The translations under genes and the position numbers were made by a program. The notes under the pieces are model-generated. The model did not search any database. It saw only the letters and a list, made by a program, of their open reading frames with translations, and had not been told where the DNA came from. From a virus: DNA of 31,325 bases. The first letter of the stretch is position 1, and every line of letters begins with the position of its first letter. The stretch lies in IMG/VR virus record IMGVR_UViG_3300012988_000033, positions 1 through 31,325 of that record; one strand, given 5' to 3'. Shown here piece by piece: positions 6,867 through 12,767 of the stretch.

Positions 6867-7579
6867 ACACGAACAACGACAAAGGAGCCACGAACGTGGC
6901 GAACGATACCCCCGCCGCGCTGTTGCCGTGTCCGTTTTGCGGTGGCGATGCCTACTTCGAGCGCACTGGAACGCAGCGCAGGTCGTGCATCGTTTCGTGC
7001 ACTGATTGCGGAGCCCGGCATGAATCTAGCGATGAAGGCGATCGGTCTGGATCATCGTGGAACCGCCGCGCCTCCACCGCTCCCGTCGCAAGCGAGAGCC
7101 GAGGGAGCGTGCCGGAGCGCGAGCCCTCGCATGACATGATCGAGGCCGGCGCGCGTTCGATCCGTTGCGATCTTGAAGTTGGCCGTACGCCTCAGCACCG
7201 CACGGCGCAGCGCGCAGCACGCAATGCGTGGGTCACGATGCGCGACGTACTCGCCGCCGCGCCCACGCCGCCAGCCGTTCCCAACGGAGAGCCGCCGGAT
7301 GGGTGGGTGCTGGTGCCGCGCGTTGCAACTGAGGCAATGCGTATCGCTGCCACGAAGGACCACGAAGGCGATTTTTTCCTGCCATTCTCGCTGTGGAAAT
7401 CGATGCTCGCCGCCGCCCCCACGCCGCCAGCCGTTCCCAACGGAGAGCCGCCGGATTGGGCGATTGCGCAGGCGTTCCGCGAGTCACTTCCGTGGTCGCA
7501 CGAACCCGACCGGATGCTTGTAGTGCTGCAACACGCTAAAGAACTCGCCCGCAGCGCAGCGGCGAAGGGGGAAGGATGA
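6863..7579 (+). CDS. Lar-like zinc-ribbon protein with an internal duplication
   Basis: This 238-residue product starts with a zinc ribbon: LPCPFCGGDAYF at residues 22-32 and SCTDCGARHES at 45-55, giving cysteines 23, 26, 46 and 49. This matches the Lar (restriction alleviation) type ribbon common in phages, although many such ribbons have no tested anti-restriction role. The rest is low-complexity, with two copies of LAAAPTPPAVPNGEPPD at about residues 130 and 182. The ATG at 6863 overlaps the previous stop as ATGA, but a GTG at 6896 has a much better AAAGGAG eight bases upstream and may be the true start; it keeps the whole ribbon. Confidence 0.7.
   Translation: MNTNNDKGATNVANDTPAALLPCPFCGGDAYFERTGTQRRSCIVSCTDCGARHESSDEGDRSGSSWNRRASTAPVASESRGSVPEREPSHDMIEAGARSIRCDLEVGRTPQHRTAQRAARNAWVTMRDVLAAAPTPPAVPNGEPPDGWVLVPRVATEAMRIAATKDHEGDFFLPFSLWKSMLAAAPTPPAVPNGEPPDWAIAQAFRESLPWSHEPDRMLVVLQHAKELARSAAAKGEG
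7250..7300 (+). repeat. Direct repeat copy 1 (51 bp)
   Basis: This copy and the one at 7406-7456 are identical at 50 of 51 bases, lie 156 bases apart (52 codons) and keep the reading frame. They encode LAAAPTPPAVPNGEPPD within the zinc-ribbon protein. Confidence 0.9.
7406..7456 (+). repeat. Direct repeat copy 2 (51 bp)
   Basis: Partner of the copy at 7250-7300, with one mismatch. Near-identity at third codon positions indicates a recent duplication or gene conversion. Confidence 0.9.
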
Positions 7580-7719
7580 ATCTTTCGGAATGGGAGGCGA
7601 AGTCGTTAGCGTGGCTGATCGTGATTGGTCTTGCTCTCTCGATCGTCGCCCACTGGTTTTCACCCCAAGGATGGATCGGGATATACGTAAAGGAGCATTC
7701 TCGGGAAAAGCCGCGATGA
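7576..7719 (+). CDS. Small single-pass membrane protein
   Basis: This 47-residue ORF starts MNLSEWEAKSLAWLIVIGLA. Residues about 11-28 form one hydrophobic helix, followed by a basic tail (VKEHSREKPR), suggesting the C-terminus stays in the cytoplasm. ATGA overlaps occur at both ends and GAAGG precedes the ATG. Function unknown; small early membrane proteins of phages often affect host entry or membrane processes, but nothing here shows that. Confidence 0.6.
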   Translation: MNLSEWEAKSLAWLIVIGLALSIVAHWFSPQGWIGIYVKEHSREKPR

Positions 7720-8087
7720 GCACGGTAGGGCTGACGAAGGCGAGAGAGAAGGCGCTGCGTGATTACGGCAACGCTTCCGACCGCATGCTATCTGAACTTG
7801 TGCGCGGCGGGTTTCTCGAAGATGCGCCTATGAACTGCTACAACATCACGCCCCGCGGCCACGCCGCCCGCGCTGCGCCGAGGATGACGCAGGCGGAGTA
7901 CGACTGGCTTTGCTACATCGAGAGCGGAGCGGAGGGAACGCCTTCGCCTATGTACACGCGGCTTTTCAACCGCGGATGGATCGAGCCTGCGACCGCGGGC
8001 CTGACGCGACTCACCCCCGCAGGCCGCACCGCACTCAACAACGTAAGGGCTGCGATGGGTAGCCCGGATTGGAAGGAGGATGTATGA
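7716..8087 (+). CDS. Hypothetical phage protein, winged-helix-like
   Basis: This 123-residue protein contains two similar helical blocks, each followed by a short LT or IT turn: LVRGGFLEDAPMNCYNITPRGHAA and LFNRGWIEPATAGLTRLTPAGRTA. The pattern (G-x-I/L ... Y/L-x-I/L-T-P-x-G) is that of winged-helix DNA-binding units in which the wing ends in LTPxG. Two tandem units of about 60 residues are therefore possible. A DNA-binding role is inference. ATGA overlaps join it to both neighbours. Confidence 0.65.
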   Translation: MSTVGLTKAREKALRDYGNASDRMLSELVRGGFLEDAPMNCYNITPRGHAARAAPRMTQAEYDWLCYIESGAEGTPSPMYTRLFNRGWIEPATAGLTRLTPAGRTALNNVRAAMGSPDWKEDV

Positions 8088-8320
8088 AGTTCCGCATTCA
8101 GTTGAAAGACCCTGACGGCTTCTTTGATGGCGTCGCTGACGCTGTTGACGAAAGCATGAAGTCGGTAGACCTGCACGAGGATGAGCGCGATGCGGTGCGC
8201 GAGCAGCGACGAGAGCGCGTGAATTCGGCGTTGGAGAAGTGGGTGGAATACAGCGAATATGTAACGCTGGAATTCGACACCGACGCTGGCACAGCTGCCG
8301 TCGTAGCGCTGCGGCCATGA
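8084..8320 (+). CDS. Small hypothetical phage protein
   Basis: This 78-residue protein starts MKFRIQLKDPDGFFDGVADAV. The start at 8084 is chosen for its ATGA overlap and the GGAAGGAGG ahead of it. It alternates beta strands with a long charged helix and ends YVTLEFDTDAGTAAVVALRP. Similar short proteins (KFxIxxKDPDGxxD) occur in other phage early regions, without known function. Confidence 0.65.
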   Translation: MKFRIQLKDPDGFFDGVADAVDESMKSVDLHEDERDAVREQRRERVNSALEKWVEYSEYVTLEFDTDAGTAAVVALRP

Positions 8321-8697
8321 CCGCCCCAACCAACGACCGCCAGACGAGCGAGCGGGAGATGCTTGCGGACGATTTGGAGCGTTTCGGGCATAGCTCCACC
8401 GACTGTGATTCGGCGGTATGGCAAGCCGTTGCCCAACTCCGCGCCGACGAGGCCGAGATTGCGCAAGCGCGAGCAGCATACGAACGCGCTGAAAACGACG
8501 TGCAGATTCTGACGCGCGAGATTGCCGCCCTCCGCGCCGAGAACGAGGCGTTGCGGACGGTGACTCCTGATGATGTGGAGGGGTTCCTCACGGCCCTTGC
8601 TGAGCAAGGATGTCGCGGAGTCGAGTACATTCACTACGCCGAAATCCTCACAGCCCTCCAATCGTTCATCCGCAGCAAGGAGAGCCGCCGTGAGTGA
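8317..8697 (+). CDS. Coiled-coil hypothetical phage protein
   Basis: This 126-residue protein starts MTAPTNDRQTSEREMLADDL; the start is set by an ATGA overlap. Residues about 40-80 form a strong heptad coiled coil (ADEAEIAQARAAYERAENDV ... EIAALRAENEALRTV). The C-terminal part is globular-helical. It likely oligomerises; no enzyme motif is present. Confidence 0.65.
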   Translation: MTAPTNDRQTSEREMLADDLERFGHSSTDCDSAVWQAVAQLRADEAEIAQARAAYERAENDVQILTREIAALRAENEALRTVTPDDVEGFLTALAEQGCRGVEYIHYAEILTALQSFIRSKESRRE

Positions 8698-9016
8698 TGC
8701 CGATCAGTTGCATGGGCGCGCAATCATCGCGATCCAAGATATGCGCGACGAAATCGAACGCCTGCGCGCGGAGGTTGCCGGTTGGAAGGAGCAGCATGGC
8801 CGAGACAGCGTAGAACTGCGCAGACTGTGCGCCTCTCGCGATGAAGCCGAGCGCGAGCTGGCAGAGCTGCGGGAGAGGATCGAGAAGGCGCCTGTTCGAG
8901 ACACATACGTTGAAGGCGAGCACGGGCGGGAACTCGTGTGGCTATACGACGAAGTTCTACCCAAAGAATTCAAGGGCCACCGCGTGCGGCTGCTCGTTGA
9001 GGAGAGCGGATCGTGA
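8690..9016 (+). CDS. Coiled-coil hypothetical phage protein
   Basis: This 108-residue protein starts with GTG (VSDADQLHGRAIIAIQDMRD), with AAGGAG seven bases upstream, and overlaps the previous gene by eight bases. The first 70 residues are heptad-rich (EIERLRAEVAGWKEQHG ... ERELAELRERIEKA). The C-terminus (HGRELVWLYDEVLPKEFKGHRV) looks globular. The two adjacent coiled-coil proteins could pair; this is inference. Confidence 0.6.
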   Translation: MSDADQLHGRAIIAIQDMRDEIERLRAEVAGWKEQHGRDSVELRRLCASRDEAERELAELRERIEKAPVRDTYVEGEHGRELVWLYDEVLPKEFKGHRVRLLVEESGS

Positions 9017-9138
9017 CCGCCATCAAGATCGTGGGTACCGTCATCGGCACAATGGGCGCCATTGCGTTCGGCGTGACGCTCGCCGGAGCGCTGCTCCTGC
9101 TGTTCCTGTACGAGAAGGTGATCGGCGATGACGAATGA
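9013..9138 (+). CDS. Small membrane protein
   Basis: This 41-residue ORF starts with GTG in a GTGA overlap (VTAIKIVGTVIGTMGAIAFG) and is hydrophobic for residues 5-33, with a charged tail YEKVIGDDE. One long or two short membrane helices are possible. Support is coupling and hydrophobic composition. Confidence 0.5.
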   Translation: MTAIKIVGTVIGTMGAIAFGVTLAGALLLLFLYEKVIGDDE

Positions 9139-9292
9139 AAACATTCCCGGCCGCCTGCGCGTGCTGGCGGAGCTGCTGTGGGACCGCGAGGATGCGAAGC
9201 TGTTGAACGACGCGGCAGACGAGCTGGAATCCCTGTACGCGCGGCCCGTGGGGCTGCGCTTCACGCTACCGAAGGAGGAAGACCATGCGTAA
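9128..9292 (+). CDS. Small hypothetical phage protein
   Basis: This 54-residue ORF starts MTNENIPGRLRVLAELLWDR and is a helical, acidic protein ending RFTLPKEEDHA. It overlaps the end of the membrane gene by 11 bases and the start of the exported protein by eight. Its final codons contain the GAAGGAGG that serves as ribosome binding site for the next gene. Confidence 0.55.
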   Translation: MTNENIPGRLRVLAELLWDREDAKLLNDAADELESLYARPVGLRFTLPKEEDHA

Positions 9293-9974
9293 CCTGAAAC
9301 GACTTCCCGTCGCGCTCGCGGTCGCTGCGGCGATCGGAGGCGGCGCGCTGTTCCTGTCGCAGACAGAGCCCGGCACGATCTTCGCGAACGGATTCGACCC
9401 ACCCGCTCCCGTCGGCTGTCCCGCCTCGGCGACGCTCGACGGCATCCCGCGCACGCGCTTGACGGTCAGCAACATCGCCTACGGCGCGTCGCTCTCGACC
9501 CGCCCTGCGGTACGGCTGGACGAGTACGGCGCGGTCTACAGCTACAACAGCGGCGCCCCGGGACCGGTGCTGCCCTTCCCAGGCCTCGCCGGCTCCGCCC
9601 CGCGGTATATGGCGTTCCGGCCGTCGAGTTACATCGGCCTGCGCTTCACCGTCCCCGCCGACATCGACCCGCGCAGTGCCGGCCGGTGGATGGCGCCCAG
9701 CGCATGGCCGGGGAGCCTGCCGATTACCGTTGCCGTTTCCAGCGCCTGCGGCGACTTCTCCGCGCATCTGCCGTCGACTGGCTGTAGGGTACAGGGGGTA
9801 CCCGCCGCCGACGCGCAGCTCGTGTTCTGGACGCTTTCCGGGGCATCTCCGGCTACGTCCTGCGTCCTGCGTCCGGGCGGGGTGTACTACCTCAACATCG
9901 CGCAGACCGATCCGGGCAAGCAGCCGGCGTGCTCGGGCAACGTCTGCCAAGCGCCGGCGGCGTGGATCAACTAG
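9285..9974 (+). CDS. Exported protein with signal peptide and disulfide-type cysteines
   Basis: This 229-residue protein has a signal peptide: basic MRNLKRLP, then hydrophobic VALAVAAAIGGGALFLSQ. It is followed by EPGTIFANGFDPP. The IFxxGFD/E motif is, from memory, common in secreted proteins of Xanthomonadaceae, suggesting host-derived sequence. The mature part is proline/glycine- and beta-rich with paired cysteines (SSACGDFS, STGCRVQ, ATSCVLR, QPACSGNVCQ), fitting a periplasmic or extracellular fold. A strong GAAGGAGG precedes the ATG. An exported protein in an early phage operon may be a moron gene altering the cell surface or blocking superinfection; that is inference. Confidence 0.7.
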   Translation: MRNLKRLPVALAVAAAIGGGALFLSQTEPGTIFANGFDPPAPVGCPASATLDGIPRTRLTVSNIAYGASLSTRPAVRLDEYGAVYSYNSGAPGPVLPFPGLAGSAPRYMAFRPSSYIGLRFTVPADIDPRSAGRWMAPSAWPGSLPITVAVSSACGDFSAHLPSTGCRVQGVPAADAQLVFWTLSGASPATSCVLRPGGVYYLNIAQTDPGKQPACSGNVCQAPAAWIN

Positions 9975-10021
9975 GGTCTTGTGTTTCGTTTCGGAGACGA
10001 GTAGAACGTTTTCCAGAAACA

Positions 10022-10052
10022 AACGCCCCGGCACGGAAGTGCTCGGGGCGTT
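10022..10052 (-). terminator. Strong hairpin with a T-rich tail on the minus strand
   Basis: AACGCCCCG (10022-10030) pairs perfectly with CGGGGCGTT (10044-10052). Inside, GCAC pairs with GTGC around a GGAA loop, with one bulged T. On the minus strand the stem is followed by TGTTTCT, the form of a factor-independent terminator; on the plus strand no T-run follows. No minus-strand gene ends here, so it may instead be the first hairpin of the structured region. Confidence 0.5.
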
Positions 10053-10486
10053 ACGTCGGCGAAGGGCGATTCCCGACGGATGGCTGCGGTGTGAACGGCA
10101 CCGGGCGCAGCAAGCATACACGCTTCTGCCCCTCCTGCAAGTCTCCCACTCCTTCCATTCAGAATCGCTCCCAGCCGGCTCCCGGCGCAGGGTCGCTTAG
10201 CCTTGCCACTGGCTGCGTCGGGAACTCCGTTACCAGGGCCTCGGGAAACCGAGGGGTCGAGAAAGCGGCGCTGCCGGCGTGCGTGGCGGTAGCGAAAGAG
10301 TAGAAGCCACCGGGCTACGGTCTGTCCGAAAGGATCACCCGAAGCCGAGAACCCCGAAAGCCTGTCCGGCCGAGGGAAGGCTCGGCTTTGTCGAACCGAA
10401 GGATCAGTGGGTATAAGCCAAGTGACCAATACTCCTAGAAAACAGTTGAACAGGTTGAAGAATCAACTACGCAAGGGAGTGCGTAG
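10022..10486 (+). ncRNA. Candidate structured RNA preceding the HNH gene
   Basis: This covers the only long gene-free stretch in the early operon (9975-10406) and runs into the HNH reading frame. Successive perfect stems are CGTCGG/CCGACG (10054/10073), GCTGCG/CGCAGC (10083/10106), GCCGG/CCGGC (10174/10182), CCTCGG-GAAA-CCGAGG (10239-10254), GTCC-GAAA-GGAT (10324-10335), AAGCCGAG/CTCGGCTT (10342/10381), GTTGA/TCAAC (10454/10463) and CTACGCA/TGCGTAG (10467/10480). GTGGC (10283)/GCCAC (10306) and GTAGC (10289)/GCTAC (10314) interlock as a pseudoknot. A near-repeat CCGAA(A)GGATCA occurs at 10326 and 10396. This resembles HEARO/omega-type RNAs upstream of HNH genes, but identity is unproven. Confidence 0.45.
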
Positions 10487-10988
10487 AAAACTTGGCCTGC
10501 CCAACAAAGCGACGTGCGCTCAGGTCGCCGAAGCATTGGCAGCGCATGGTTTCAAAGGGTCGAAGTTGAAGACATACGCTGCATTTCTCGGGATGGACTA
10601 CCACGCCGAAAGATCGTCCATCAAGGACGCGGCACGAAAGACCTACCTGCCGCCTCGGAAGCCTTTGGTGGTTCGTCCCGCCTACTTACCGCCGATGCCC
10701 AAGCGCAGCCCGGATTACCGCAAGGACGAAGGATTCTACGAATCGAACGAGTGGCGGCAGGTGCGGTACTTCGCCCTTCGCAGGGCGGACGGATGCTGCC
10801 AGTGCTGCGGAGCGCGGGCAATGCCGGACAACCCGCTTCACGTCGACCACATCAAGCCACGCTACACGCATCCCGAGCTGTCGCTGGACCCGGATAACCT
10901 GCAAGTCCTGTGCGTCGATTGCAACATGGGAAAAGGCGCATGGGACGATACCGACTGGCGTTCCAAAACGAGAGGGGAAACCGTATGA
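10407..10988 (+). CDS. HNH endonuclease
   Basis: This 193-residue protein has a C-terminal HNH nuclease domain: YESNEWRQVRYFALRRADG at 111-129, cysteines in CCQCCG at 130-135, the catalytic HVDHIKPR with D147/H148, and NLQVLCVDCNMGKG at 164-177 with the second cysteine pair. The domain cuts DNA using one metal ion. The first 100 residues are basic, with QLNRLKNQLRKGVRRKLGLP and KATCAQVAEALAAHGFKGSK, perhaps a DNA-binding helical unit. There is no PLMP or RuvC motif as in IscB or IsrB. The start is uncertain: the GTG at 10407 has AAGGA only three bases upstream, and strong hairpins extend to 10486. Its stop overlaps the next start as ATGA. Confidence 0.85.
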   Translation: MGISQVTNTPRKQLNRLKNQLRKGVRRKLGLPNKATCAQVAEALAAHGFKGSKLKTYAAFLGMDYHAERSSIKDAARKTYLPPRKPLVVRPAYLPPMPKRSPDYRKDEGFYESNEWRQVRYFALRRADGCCQCCGARAMPDNPLHVDHIKPRYTHPELSLDPDNLQVLCVDCNMGKGAWDDTDWRSKTRGETV

Positions 10989-11185
10989 CTGACGTAGAAC
11001 TCACCGCCGCCCGCGTCCGCCACCTCGCGCACCGCGGCCAGTTGCCGGAGACGGCGCAGATGTTGGCTGCGGATGCGTGGAGAGACATGCAGGCCGCCAT
11101 TTGGGATCGCATGGACGCCTGTATGGCGCGATCCAAGTTCCTGCAGCACTGCTACTGGATACGCCGCACACGGAGGACCGCATGA
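10985..11185 (+). CDS. Small hypothetical phage protein
   Basis: This 66-residue protein starts MTDVELTAARVRHLAHRGQL and is helical, with AADAWRDMQAAIWDRMDAC and a basic tail WIRRTRRTA. The start is set by the ATGA overlap with the HNH gene; GAGGGG lies upstream. No family recognised. Confidence 0.6.
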   Translation: MTDVELTAARVRHLAHRGQLPETAQMLAADAWRDMQAAIWDRMDACMARSKFLQHCYWIRRTRRTA

Positions 11186-11346
11186 GCCACCCGACCGAGT
11201 TGGACGGCATGGCCGTCCTGCGCGAAGTTGACATGAGTCACGCCATTCGCGCGCTTCTTTGGCTAGGCGTATGGATGCCTTTGCGGTTACAGCAGCCGGA
11301 GGGATGGCTCAGGGCGCGACTGGCGGGAGATACCGACAGTGACTGA
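11182..11346 (+). CDS. Small hypothetical phage protein
   Basis: This 54-residue ORF starts MSHPTELDGMAVLREVDMSH. A short hydrophobic segment (AIRALLWLGVWMPLRL) might touch the membrane but is interrupted. ATGA overlap upstream, with GGAGG before the ATG, and an eight-base overlap downstream. Confidence 0.55.
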   Translation: MSHPTELDGMAVLREVDMSHAIRALLWLGVWMPLRLQQPEGWLRARLAGDTDSD

Positions 11347-11542
11347 CGACCTCGCCCCGATCTTCTCGGCGATCGAGCGCATCCAAGCCGATTGCCGCAG
11401 GCGGAACATCGACAAGGAGGCCGTCGCCGCCAACAACCGCGCCCGCCTCAAGCGGTGGAGTCCCGAATGTGCCCGGATGATCGAACAACTGCGCGAGCGC
11501 GGGATGTTCGGTCGCGTTGTCCTCTTGGAGGTGCCGGAATGA
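11339..11542 (+). CDS. Small helical hypothetical phage protein
   Basis: This 67-residue protein starts with GTG and has GGGAGA upstream (start VTDDLAPIFSAIERIQADCR). It is charged and helical and ends MFGRVVLLEVPE. Its last six codons and stop recur at the end of the following gene. Confidence 0.6.
   Translation: MTDDLAPIFSAIERIQADCRRRNIDKEAVAANNRARLKRWSPECARMIEQLRERGMFGRVVLLEVPE
11525..11542 (+). repeat. 18-bp repeated gene junction (second copy 11734-11751)
   Basis: TTGGAGGTGCCGGAATGA occurs at 11525-11542 and again at 11734-11751, each at the end of one gene and containing the ATG of the next. Both genes end LEVPE, and each copy supplies the GGAGG for the next start. Confidence 0.85.
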
Positions 11543-11751
11543 GAGCTTCTATCGCTACGCTCTACTTGCTTCCAATTCGCTTGGAACACGGTCCTACGCG
11601 CGACCCGGAAGTCACGTATGCGCTGGAGAGGTCCATGCGTCCGGAGCTTGAAACCGTCTACTACACAAACCTTTTGAGGGATGACAAAGAGTCGATAGAG
11701 CGCATGGGCTATATCGTCGAGGACTGGTCGCAATTGGAGGTGCCGGAATGA
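11539..11751 (+). CDS. Small hypothetical phage protein
   Basis: This 70-residue protein starts MRASIATLYLLPIRLEHGPT and ends EDWSQLEVPE. The GGAGG in the repeated junction precedes its ATG, which overlaps the previous stop as ATGA. It looks alpha/beta (ETVYYTNLLRDDKESIERMGY). No family recognised. Confidence 0.6.
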   Translation: MRASIATLYLLPIRLEHGPTRDPEVTYALERSMRPELETVYYTNLLRDDKESIERMGYIVEDWSQLEVPE

Positions 11752-11915
11752 ACGCGAAGGAGGCGACGGACTGTCAGGCCTACGAGCCAACCAGCGAGCG
11801 AACGACATTCGAAATCAGAAGTGTGTCCATGGCTTTGACATGGGCTTCGATCCCCGATCTTGATTTACGCATCGTATTGTCGCTGGATGGCGAATGGCCG
11901 CCTCGTTCACCCTAA
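11748..11915 (+). CDS. Small hypothetical phage protein
   Basis: This 55-residue ORF starts MNAKEATDCQAYEPTSERTT and ends LSLDGEWPPRSP. It begins within the second copy of the repeated junction and overlaps the start of ninB by 22 bases. Base composition is less GC-rich than its neighbours. Function unknown. Confidence 0.5.
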   Translation: MNAKEATDCQAYEPTSERTTFEIRSVSMALTWASIPDLDLRIVLSLDGEWPPRSP

Positions 11916-12307
11916 CCGCCGCCACCCTGCGCGCCGGGCTGGTGGAGCTGGAGCGCGCTGTGCGAGCCGCAGTGGCCGACGCGGGATCGGTGCAGGTGTT
12001 GGTCGGCTCCGGCGCGAACGCCCCGCGCAGGCGCAACGGCGCGCAGAACGACCGCCTGAACGCGATGTGCGGGGATGTCGCCAAGCAGGTGGTCTGGCAT
12101 GGCCAACGCCTGACGCGGGACGACTGGCGGCACATGTTCGTCGCGAGCTTCCGCAAGGGACAGAAGGTCGTCCCCGGCATCGACGGCGGGTTCGTCGTGC
12201 TCGGCGCCAGTAGCCGGCAGTTGACGGAGGCCGAATGCTCGGAGTGCTTGGAGCTGATCGCCGCCTTCGGGGCGGAACACAACGTGCAATGGAGGAACGA
12301 GAAGTGA
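11894..12307 (+). CDS. ninB: NinB family recombination protein (lambda Orf-like)
   Basis: This 137-residue protein matches NinB of lambdoid phages. It has the conserved QNDRLNAMCGDVAKQVVWHG at residues 51-70, LTRDDWRHMF at 73-82, and KVVPGIDGGFVVLG at 91-104, then a helical EAECSECLELIAAFGAEHNV. Lambda Orf/NinB binds single-stranded DNA and SSB and aids phage recombination in place of RecFOR. Length is normal. It is near the end of the early operon, as in lambda, where ninB lies upstream of the late switch. The start at 11894 has only a weak upstream GGATGG. Confidence 0.85.
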   Translation: MAASFTLTAATLRAGLVELERAVRAAVADAGSVQVLVGSGANAPRRRNGAQNDRLNAMCGDVAKQVVWHGQRLTRDDWRHMFVASFRKGQKVVPGIDGGFVVLGASSRQLTEAECSECLELIAAFGAEHNVQWRNEK

Positions 12308-12495
12308 ATGCGAGAGACGCGACGGGTTACGAGGCGGAAAGAATCGATGGGTCGGGGGTGTTCATTCTCGCGCGATCGGGCGGGGCGCCCTCAGGTTTCC
12401 TCGTGCGTGACATAGCGGGAGTGATGCGCTGCTACGGGGACCCACCGCCATGCATGGAGGTGCGTGCTGGCATTCGCAGGGATATTGACTTGTGA
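12304..12495 (+). CDS. Small hypothetical protein, last gene of the early operon
   Basis: This 63-residue protein starts with GTG in a GTGA overlap with ninB (VNARDATGYEAERIDGSGVF). It alternates strands and turns and ends AGIRRDIDL. In lambda this place is held by antiterminator Q, but this product is far shorter and no Q similarity is visible. A promoter-like TTGACT lies in its last codons. Confidence 0.55.
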   Translation: MNARDATGYEAERIDGSGVFILARSGGAPSGFLVRDIAGVMRCYGDPPPCMEVRAGIRRDIDL

Positions 12496-12513
12496 ACTGA
12501 AATCGGTTGGAAT
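12485..12513 (+). promoter_or_regulatory. Possible late promoter
   Basis: TTGACT at 12485-12490 is followed by 17 bases and TGGAAT at 12508-12513. The match is moderate (five and four of six). It lies right at the end of the early operon and about 80 bases before a strong terminator. Confidence 0.4.
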
Positions 12514-12593
12514 GTGCGAGTGCTCGAAGTCGTCGCAACGACAGCCTCGCGCTCGTAATTCGTAGCCCATCCCCTAGTCTAGTTCCTCACTCC

Positions 12594-12628
12594 CGCCCGA
12601 TCCGCTTTGGACCGGGCGTTTTTGTTTT
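12594..12628 (+). terminator. Rho-independent terminator
   Basis: CGCCCG (12594-12599) pairs with CGGGCG (12613-12618), an inner TCC pairs with GGA around GCTTT, and TTTTTGTTTT follows directly. It separates the early operon from the lysis genes. Late transcription must read through it or start after it. Confidence 0.85.
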
Positions 12629-12640
12629 CGCATCGCCGAC

Positions 12641-12686
12641 CTTCCCGAACGGAAGGCAGGGAGGGACCTCCCCCTCGCTCCCTGCC
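12641..12686 (+). other. Two hairpins in the late leader
   Basis: CTTCC-CGAAC-GGAAG (12641-12655) is followed by GGCAGGGAG (12655-12663) pairing with CTCCCTGCC (12678-12686). They lie between the terminator and the lysozyme start. The rest of 12496-12767 holds no credible gene. A role in antitermination or leader stability is possible. Confidence 0.4.
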
Positions 12687-12767
12687 ACGCGCCCGCAGCG
12701 CGCCGTTCGTGCGGTCCGCCCCCTTCCTCCGGACCCGGAGGGTCGGCGTTCTTCCACCGGAGTCCGC

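Noticed and set aside
9975-10406. tRNA gene or group I/II intron in the gene-free stretch
   Set aside because: No T-loop GTTCRA with matching acceptor stem, no recognisable group I core or group II domain V, and no split gene on either side.
10407-10988. Naming the HNH protein IscB, IsrB or IshB
   Set aside because: No PLMP-type N-terminus, RuvC motifs or bridge helix are visible; the HNH domain looks like common phage HNH endonucleases.
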